From NCBI GenBank assembly GCA_900768695.1, contig CAAGDY010000496.1, positions 1-6,684 of the forward strand: a stretch of 6,684 nucleotides of DNA, read 5' to 3'. Below are positions 1 through 4,023 of this stretch, piece after piece. The notes beneath the pieces were generated by a model. The model saw only the letters and a list, made by a program, of their open reading frames with translations, ran no database searches and had not been told where the DNA came from. Made by a program: the position numbers and the translations under genes. The first letter of the stretch is position 1. Every line of letters begins with the position of its first letter. The DNA comes from an uncultured Anaerovibrio sp. Its GTDB lineage: Bacteria; Bacillota; Negativicutes; Selenomonadales; Selenomonadaceae.

Positions 1-119
1 CAGACAATAGAGCCCTCCGGATACTTGTCGCTTACATCCCCCAGACGGACAGTACATCTCTTGCTGCGCTCAATCAGCATCTTTTCATGCTTCTCGGCCT
101 GGAAATTTAAAGACATCAT
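1..119 (-). CDS. ASCH-like (PUA-fold) protein, N-terminal fragment
   Basis: The first 39 codons of a minus-strand gene are present; the rest lies beyond the left edge. The peptide begins MMSLNFQAEKHEKML and continues with a Lys-Arg-Cys-Thr-Val-Arg-Leu-Gly-Asp stretch (residues 20-28) and a Tyr-Pro-Glu-Gly-Ser-Ile-Val stretch (33-39). This order, an early helix, then a basic 'RKxTVR' strand, then 'xxGSIV', is what I associate with ASCH domains, small PUA-like folds thought to bind RNA or modified nucleosides. The start at 119 is supported by an AAAGGA about 11 nt upstream; the second Met codon at 116 is an alternative. It is transcribed divergently from the RHH genes across about 290 nt of AT-rich DNA. 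The family call rests on a short fragment and is tentative. No specific function is claimed. Confidence 0.55.
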   Translation of the reverse strand, partial: MMSLNFQAEKHEKMLIERSKRCTVRLGDVSDKYPEGSIV

Positions 120-152
120 CTCTCATCAAGTCCTTTCTACGTTCATGGATAG

Positions 153-185
153 GTGCTTATAAAGTTAGTGCTTATTAATACTTAT
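153..185. repeat. Short direct repeats of a GTGCTTAT-type motif
   Basis: GTGCTTAT occurs at 153-160 and 168-175, and a related ATACTTAT at 178-185. They lie just upstream of the ribosome binding site of the left-edge gene, so they would fall in its promoter or 5' leader. They could be a regulator binding site, or chance in AT-rich DNA. The rest of 186-353 is AT-rich and shows no gene or hairpin that I can support. Confidence 0.25.
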
Positions 186-353
186 ATGAGAAGAAATTAT
201 CCAACTCATCCTCTAATATTTTATCATACAATCCTTTTAAAATAAACATTTTTGATAATAAAAAGGTAACAAGAAACACTTTGGAGATAGGATGCTTTGC
301 CATATCATTGTTTCTAGCTCTTTGAGTTGTTTTGGATAGAAATTATAAAGCAT

Positions 354-382
354 TTGTAAAATTTATTGTAGCATGTTAGAAT
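354..382 (+). promoter_or_regulatory. Sigma-70-type promoter for the RHH gene cluster
   Basis: A -35 box TTGTAA (354-359) and a -10 box TAGAAT (377-382) are separated by exactly 17 nt, with a TG one base upstream of the -10 (374-375, extended -10). Transcription would begin near 389, about 25 nt before the first RHH start codon. An imperfect inverted repeat, GCATGT (371-376) and ACGTGC (387-392), brackets the -10 and is a plausible operator for autoregulation by one of the encoded proteins. That role is inference. Confidence 0.7.
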
Positions 383-413
383 AAAAACGTGCAAAACTAT
401 AGGAGGTTTTACA

Positions 414-563
414 ATGCAAGATAAACAAATCAGAATTACCGCAAGAATATCTCCAGAGGATAAAGAGGAATTTTTAGCATTGTGTCGTAGCCAATCAATT
501 AATGCAAGTGATTTATTGCGACAATTAGTAAAAAAATGGGTAAATGAACAAAAAAATAGATAA
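414..563 (+). CDS. Small ribbon-helix-helix (Arc/CopG-type) DNA-binding protein 1
   Basis: This 49-aa gene starts at an ATG 7 nt after a perfect AGGAGG (401-406) and follows a good promoter. The layout is that of a minimal ribbon-helix-helix protein: a short N-terminal strand with alternating residues (Gln-Ile-Arg-Ile-Thr-Ala-Arg-Ile, 5-12), a first helix (about 14-26), the turn SINASD (29-34), and a second helix (about 34-46) ending in basic residues. RHH proteins of this size bind DNA as dimers, with the strand pair in the major groove. They serve as plasmid or phage repressors, copy-number regulators or antitoxins. No toxin gene follows. It is the first of three small RHH genes on the same strand and is more AT-rich than the genes further right. 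The fold call is fairly secure; the target and role are unknown. Confidence 0.8.
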   Translation: MQDKQIRITARISPEDKEEFLALCRSQSINASDLLRQLVKKWVNEQKNR

Positions 564-661
564 AATACACTTTTCTTTAGATAGCTATTTTGAAAAAATA
601 TATTCTGCATTAACTATTCATAGATGATACTATAAGAAAATAAACTTTAGGAGGTGCCACA

Positions 662-811
662 ATGGAAAAAATAACAAAAGAAAAATATATTCATGTGCGC
701 ATTGAGGAAAATTTCAAAAATGAAGTAACTGCTATTGCTAAAAAAAACGGATTAACTATTTCAACACTTGTCAATATGCTCTTACATAAGTATTATAATG
801 AAAATAAATAA
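662..811 (+). CDS. Small ribbon-helix-helix-like protein 2
   Basis: This is a 49-aa gene with ATG at 662, 7 nt after an AGGAGG (649-654) that extends into TG. The protein has a basic N-terminus, a strand Tyr-Ile-His-Val-Arg-Ile (9-14), a helix through about residue 28, a turn GLTIST (30-35), and a second helix to the end. It aligns in layout with the RHH proteins on either side, but the sequence is clearly divergent, so the three look like old paralogues or an assembled set and not a recent duplication. It sits 98 nt after gene 1 and 13 nt before gene 3, so genes 2 and 3 are probably co-translated. A weak extra promoter may exist in the 564-648 gap (TTGAAA at 590-595 with an imperfect -10). 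DNA binding is inferred from the fold; the target is unknown. Confidence 0.75.
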   Translation: MEKITKEKYIHVRIEENFKNEVTAIAKKNGLTISTLVNMLLHKYYNENK

Positions 812-824
812 AGTAGGTGATGGC

Positions 825-989
825 ATGTCAGAGAAAGAAAAGGATAGTTATTTTAGATTTAGGATTGATTTAGAAACAAAAGATAAATTTCAGGCAATAA
901 CGAAAAGACAAGCAATCAACAGTTCTGAATTATTCAGACGATGGATAGAAAACTACATCAAAGAAAACTCATCCCCAGTAGAAAATTAA
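825..989 (+). CDS. Small ribbon-helix-helix (Arc/CopG-type) DNA-binding protein 3
   Basis: I place the start at ATG 825, giving 54 aa, because it is preceded by AGGTGAT (815-821), whereas the in-frame upstream Met codons at 768 and 798 lack a ribosome binding site and lie inside gene 2. The protein shows a strand Tyr-Phe-Arg-Phe-Arg-Ile (9-14), a first helix with alternating charges (16-29), the turn INSSEL (31-36), and an aromatic, basic second helix (36-47) followed by a short polar tail. The turn closely resembles that of protein 1 (INASDL), which makes these two the most similar pair. It is last in the cluster; a terminator follows 70 nt downstream. The role is not determinable from sequence: a repressor, or an antitoxin without a partner in view. 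Confidence 0.8.
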   Translation: MSEKEKDSYFRFRIDLETKDKFQAITKRQAINSSELFRRWIENYIKENSSPVEN

Positions 990-1058
990 AAAGCAGAAAT
1001 CCTCCAAAATAAAATATATCATTTTTGCGTAAAAATTTGAAATGAATTTCCTGCAGAC

Positions 1059-1098
1059 AAAAAAATGAGCCGCACATCCCCTATGCGGCTCATTTTTT
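1059..1098. terminator. Bidirectional intrinsic terminator
   Basis: A perfect 10-bp stem, ATGAGCCGCA (1065-1074) with TGCGGCTCAT (1084-1093), encloses a 9-nt loop. It is flanked by an A run on the left and a T run on the right, so it gives a U-tract on both strands. It would end the RHH transcript from the left and the micro-ORF transcript from the right. Confidence 0.9.
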
Positions 1099-1132
1099 AT
1101 TTCTGCTCATAAAACAGAACTATCGCCAATGA

Positions 1133-1210
1133 TTACTTCATCAGACGGATAACGCCTGCGAACATAACCAGCTTCAAAACACCATCAACAACTGCCATAT
1201 CCATAACCAT
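1133..1210 (-). CDS. Micro-ORF encoding a hydrophobic/amphipathic 23-25 aa peptide
   Basis: The ORF encodes MVMDMAVVDGVLKLVMFAGV followed by IRLMK and a stop, 25 aa from ATG 1210. GGAGG (1214-1218) is only 3 nt from that ATG but 9 nt from the second Met codon at 1204, so the real product may be 23 aa. The gene has a good promoter (1274-1302) and a strong terminator 34 nt beyond the stop, so it looks like a complete, self-contained transcription unit of about 200 nt. The peptide is rich in Val, Met and Leu with a basic C-terminal end, the composition of a membrane-associating helix. Type I toxins, small membrane regulators and leader peptides look like this; I do not recognise the sequence. 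An alternative is that the transcript acts as a small RNA and the ORF is incidental. Confidence 0.55.
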   Translation of the reverse strand: MVMDMAVVDGVLKLVMFAGVIRLMK

Positions 1211-1239
1211 ATACCTCCACAAATTCATTATACATTTTT

Positions 1240-1273
1240 GTACTTGCTGTGTACTTTGTATTCATTTGTGTAC
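1240..1273. repeat. GTAC repeats in the micro-ORF leader
   Basis: GTAC occurs at 1240-1243, 1251-1254 and 1270-1273, the last two as GTGTAC. The spacings are 11 and 19 bp, close to one and two helical turns. The motifs lie just downstream of the -10 box of the micro-ORF promoter, where a bound repressor would block transcription. A regulator site is inference. Confidence 0.35.
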
Positions 1274-1302
1274 ATTATACGACCATGTCTATTATCTGTG
1301 AA
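1274..1302 (-). promoter_or_regulatory. Sigma-70-type promoter for the micro-ORF
   Basis: Read on the minus strand, a -35 TTCACA (1302-1297) is separated by exactly 17 nt from a consensus -10 TATAAT (1279-1274). Transcription would start near 1267, giving a leader of about 57-63 nt. A second TATAAT lies further upstream on the same strand (1337-1332) but has no convincing -35. Confidence 0.65.
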
Positions 1303-1461
1303 CAGACCTTAGTCCTACTTTCGCCTATTCCATTATAGAACTTTTTTATGCAAAAACTAGCAAAAATGATATAGTTTCCTGCATATCCTACCTATAACGA
1401 AACTGCATAGCTATGACAGATGCCTCAAAAGCGCCAACTCATCAAATTCATGACTATCTCC

Positions 1462-1478
1462 GATTCATCAGATGAATC
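1462..1478. other. Short palindrome just downstream of the PIN/NYN gene
   Basis: GATTCAT and ATGAATC flank a 3-nt centre, forming a 7-bp hairpin that ends 7 nt past the stop codon of the PIN/NYN gene. No U-tract follows on the minus strand, so it is a weak candidate for a transcript end or a processing stem. The remainder of 1303-1484 is AT-rich with no gene that I can support. Confidence 0.3.
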
Positions 1479-1484
1479 CCGCGC

Positions 1485-2705
1485 TTATATATTCCTTGCC
1501 AGCTCTACCATCTTCATGATAGCCTCGCCCGGATTGCCCTGATTCTGCTCTGCGCTCTCAAAGTCGCTCCTGATGTCCTCTGCCGCAGAACGCACATCAT
1601 GGACCCCGTCACTGCCATTATCCTCTACGGCCTCTGCTCCGGCCTCATCAGCCGCGCCATCTGCCAGGGAGCCCACGCTTCCGGCCTGCTCTGCCGCCTT
1701 ATAGATGCCGGAAATGGACTTGTAGGTTGTCTTTATCCTCTGATAAAGCTCCCCGCCCTTCTTGCGCCCCAGAATCTGAATCAGCTTATGATAGAACTGC
1801 ATCTTGCTGTCAGACCCTGCCAACGCCTCATAAATAACCCCTGCCTGCTTGTAGTTGACAGGAATCTTGTGCGTCAGCTTAATATGATTGAGCAGCTTTG
1901 TGCAGATAGACTGGTAAGCCCTGCGCTGCAGTTCCTCTGCCGTAGGCTCCGCTGCACTGCCGCTGTCCTCGCTTTCGCGGGAAGCTGCCTCTCCGCCATC
2001 CCCGGCTACGTCAGCCTCCTCTGCACCGGCTTCCGTTCCGTCGCTATCATCAGAGCTATCCTCATCGCCTGTAGCTGCTTCTGCCGCACTGCCTGCCTGT
2101 ACAGGAGCCTCCTCCCGGTCTGCCCCGGAGATAATCCTCTCAAAATTCTCCTCTCGGCCAGGCACATTGCGAAGCTCTTCCTCTGCCTCGTCCTTCACCT
2201 CTTCAGCCTCGTCACCTGCCGTCAGAGCATCCGCATCCTGGCCGTACTGCTCGTAGACGCCGGCCTCATCCGGTCCCTCTGCGTCCAAATCCAGCTCCAC
2301 GATAACCTCCTGGTCGCTCTCGTCAATCCCCAGCCCGGACTGATGCTTGAGGGCACCGTCAATATCACGGCAACGGTAGATATTGTCACGCCCCTGCTTG
2401 GCGGCCATTTCTATAGCCGCATCATATCCCTTGTCCTTGCTGATGATATAGTAGCTTTCCTCCGCAGAATAATTGCACATCAGAGCCGTTATGAGCTGAA
2501 AATCCAGTGCATTCTCCACACCATTATCGATTTTCTCAAAACGGATATCCGCCGCACACTTCATCAGCTGGCGCACCACATCAATCTTCAGCGTATCAGC
2601 CTTGCAACTGTAAAACAGGCACAGCCTGTCCCCCTGCTCCAGCTTGTCAACACCGCTCAATCCTTCATTATGTACATTTTCATAATCAATATAGTAACTC
2701 GACAC
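1485..2705 (-). CDS. PIN/NYN-type putative ribonuclease with long acidic linker
   Basis: The product is 406 aa from a GTG start, chosen because GAGGTG lies 5 nt upstream and the nuclease core begins at once. Residues 1-118 carry the NYN/PIN signature: a first strand with Tyr-Ile-Asp-Tyr-Glu-Asn (5-10), a middle ENALDF (64-69), and SKDKGYD (89-95). Asp7, Asp68, Asp91 and Asp95 are the likely metal-binding acids. Such domains are generally single-strand RNases. Residues about 128-258 are a low-complexity Glu/Asp/Ala/Gly/Ser linker. A basic helical block (258-332), with a GRKKGGELYQRIK segment, resembles the C-terminal part of shorter Firmicute PIN-like proteins. A second acidic tail (340-388) follows. 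It stands alone, 132 nt after the BMP gene on the same strand, with no clear terminator between them, so readthrough is possible. The RNA substrate is unknown. Confidence 0.75.
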   Translation of the reverse strand: MSSYYIDYENVHNEGLSGVDKLEQGDRLCLFYSCKADTLKIDVVRQLMKCAADIRFEKIDNGVENALDFQLITALMCNYSAEESYYIISKDKGYDAAIEMAAKQGRDNIYRCRDIDGALKHQSGLGIDESDQEVIVELDLDAEGPDEAGVYEQYGQDADALTAGDEAEEVKDEAEEELRNVPGREENFERIISGADREEAPVQAGSAAEAATGDEDSSDDSDGTEAGAEEADVAGDGGEAASRESEDSGSAAEPTAEELQRRAYQSICTKLLNHIKLTHKIPVNYKQAGVIYEALAGSDSKMQFYHKLIQILGRKKGGELYQRIKTTYKSISGIYKAAEQAGSVGSLADGAADEAGAEAVEDNGSDGVHDVRSAAEDIRSDFESAEQNQGNPGEAIMKMVELARNI

Positions 2706-2746
2706 ACTGACACCTCACCAAATTTTTTTTCATTTACACACTGACA
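2702..2746. repeat. 11-bp direct repeat overlapping the PIN/NYN start region
   Basis: ACACACTGACA occurs at 2702-2712 and again at 2736-2746, a 34-bp period. On the minus strand (TGTCAGTGTGT) the proximal copy spans the end of the ribosome binding site and the GTG start. This may be an operator or a site for translational control; chance duplication is possible. No convincing promoter or terminator is visible in 2747-2837. Confidence 0.35.
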
Positions 2747-2837
2747 TATTTGCAGTTTCACATTTTATCCACTATTTTACTCTCAAATCACAAATAACGC
2801 AACTGCTCTGCAAAAACTGCCCCCGCAAACCATATCC

Positions 2838-4010
2838 TTACCGTATACTGCCTTCCACGCCCTGCACGAACCAATCAAAATGGGTTGCCGCTTCCTCGTC
2901 AGACATGCTTTCATCACCGGCCACCCGGAGAACACCGCTCTGGTCATAAATAGGCCCGTAGAACACATCCCAGCAGCCTGACCTGAACCGCGCCATCACA
3001 TGCTCAATCAGCTTCTCGGTTCCCGGCTTTACCAGCGGTGACAGCTCGGACAGGCCAAAAAATCCCTCCGAGATATCAGCATAGTACATCGTTCCCTTGA
3101 AACGCCCCTCCATACATTCACGCAGGCGTGCCTCATAGAACTGTCCCCAGTGCCACACAGGCGCTGTCAGGAACGTATTGGGAAACATATCCGTATGTGC
3201 CATGTTGTAGCCTATGCTCTTCACACCCCTGGCATCAGCGGCCTCCAGCACTGCCACTGTACTCTGATTCGTGCTTATCACATCCACTGGAAAGTCATCC
3301 ATCAGCTTGTTGGCTGTATCCTTTTCTAGTGCCTCATCGTTGTTGCTCCCGCTCCAGCGCACATGTACAACCGCCTGCGGATTAACGCTCTGGACCCCAA
3401 GCGCAAAGGCGTTTATTCCCCGTATCACATCAGGCCTTGGGAAGCTGGATACATAGCCGATATGCCCGGTTTCAGTCTGACACCCGGCCACTATGCCGGA
3501 CAGATAGCAGGCTTGATACATGCGGGCATAGTACGACGCCATATTGCCCTTGCTGTTTTTGCCCAACAGCTGAAAAAACTTTACATTGCTGTATTTTTTT
3601 GCTGCCTTCTCCACAGCATCAGCATATATTTCACTGGTTGAGAATACGATATTCACCCTGTCGAACCTTACCAGCTGGTTAATAAGCTGCATTGCCCGTT
3701 CCTCATCCATGGCCTCCCTCCCGGTGGACGTATCATTGTCTACCCGCAGTGAGGCATTGTTGCTTTGCGGCAGTGAGTCACGATAGACAACCTGCACATT
3801 CATCTTCTGCTTCAGGTACTCAAAGCCTATGCGCTGTGCCTCGTTCCAGCCACCATCATTCAGCTTGCCGTCAAAGAGGACACCTATCCTTATGTCGCCC
3901 ACGCTCACAGATGAAAACGGATTGCTGGCAAATTTTATGCAGAAATATCCTGCCACTCCCATGAGCAGAAGCAGTGCAACAGCAAATGGCCTTATCAAAT
4001 CCTTACTCAT
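2838..4010 (-). CDS. BMP-family (PnrA/Med-like) substrate-binding protein, membrane-tethered
   Basis: The product is 390 aa. The ATG at 4010 is chosen because GGAGG (4019-4023) is 8 nt upstream; longer in-frame starts lie inside the preceding gene. Residues 8-25 form one hydrophobic segment after a short basic start. There is a Cys at 24 but GYFC is not a good lipobox, so an uncleaved anchor is likelier than a lipoprotein. The binding-protein part shows BMP features: Ile-Gly-Val-Leu-Phe-Asp (42-47) then DGGWNEAQRIGFE (52-64); YQACYLSGIVAG (165-176); IGYVSSFPRPDVIRGINAFA (184-203) then LGVQSVNP (204-211); and ISTNQSTVAVLEAADARGVK (245-264) leading to IGYNM. BMP proteins of known function bind purine nucleosides or autoinducer-like ligands. 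Its start overlaps the stop of the EAL gene by 8 nt, implying coupled translation and a shared job, most simply ligand sensing for that protein. No ABC transporter genes are in view. Ligand identity is not readable from sequence. Confidence 0.85.
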   Translation of the reverse strand: MSKDLIRPFAVALLLLMGVAGYFCIKFASNPFSSVSVGDIRIGVLFDGKLNDGGWNEAQRIGFEYLKQKMNVQVVYRDSLPQSNNASLRVDNDTSTGREAMDEERAMQLINQLVRFDRVNIVFSTSEIYADAVEKAAKKYSNVKFFQLLGKNSKGNMASYYARMYQACYLSGIVAGCQTETGHIGYVSSFPRPDVIRGINAFALGVQSVNPQAVVHVRWSGSNNDEALEKDTANKLMDDFPVDVISTNQSTVAVLEAADARGVKSIGYNMAHTDMFPNTFLTAPVWHWGQFYEARLRECMEGRFKGTMYYADISEGFFGLSELSPLVKPGTEKLIEHVMARFRSGCWDVFYGPIYDQSGVLRVAGDESMSDEEAATHFDWFVQGVEGSIR

Positions 4011-4023
4011 CCCTGCCACCTCC
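4003..4023 (-). promoter_or_regulatory. Stop/start overlap with embedded ribosome binding site
   Basis: On the minus strand, GGAGGTGG (4023-4016) is followed 8 nt after its GGAGG by ATGAGTAA (4010-4003). The TAA ends the EAL gene and the ATG begins the BMP gene. The last codons of the EAL gene (Tyr-Gly-Gly-Gly-Arg-Asp-Glu) are thus also the ribosome binding site of the next gene, a typical translational coupling arrangement. Confidence 0.85.

Noticed and set aside
291..336. 15-codon plus-strand ORF with a GGAGATAGG ahead of its ATG
   Set aside because: The Shine-Dalgarno is weak and very close to the start, there is no visible promoter or terminator, and such short ORFs are expected by chance in AT-rich spacer.
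314..610. 98-codon minus-strand ORF opposite the first RHH gene
   Set aside because: It is antisense to a gene with a near-consensus promoter and perfect ribosome binding site, and its Phe/Cys/Ser-rich product looks like the shadow of AT-rich DNA.
768..824. Upstream in-frame starts for RHH gene 3
   Set aside because: They lie within gene 2 and have no ribosome binding site; AGGTGAT correctly spaces the ATG at 825.
1599..2744. 381-codon plus-strand ORF opposite the PIN/NYN gene
   Set aside because: The minus-strand frame has a clear domain signature and ribosome binding site. The plus-strand frame exists because the Ala/Glu-rich linker gives few stops on the opposite strand.
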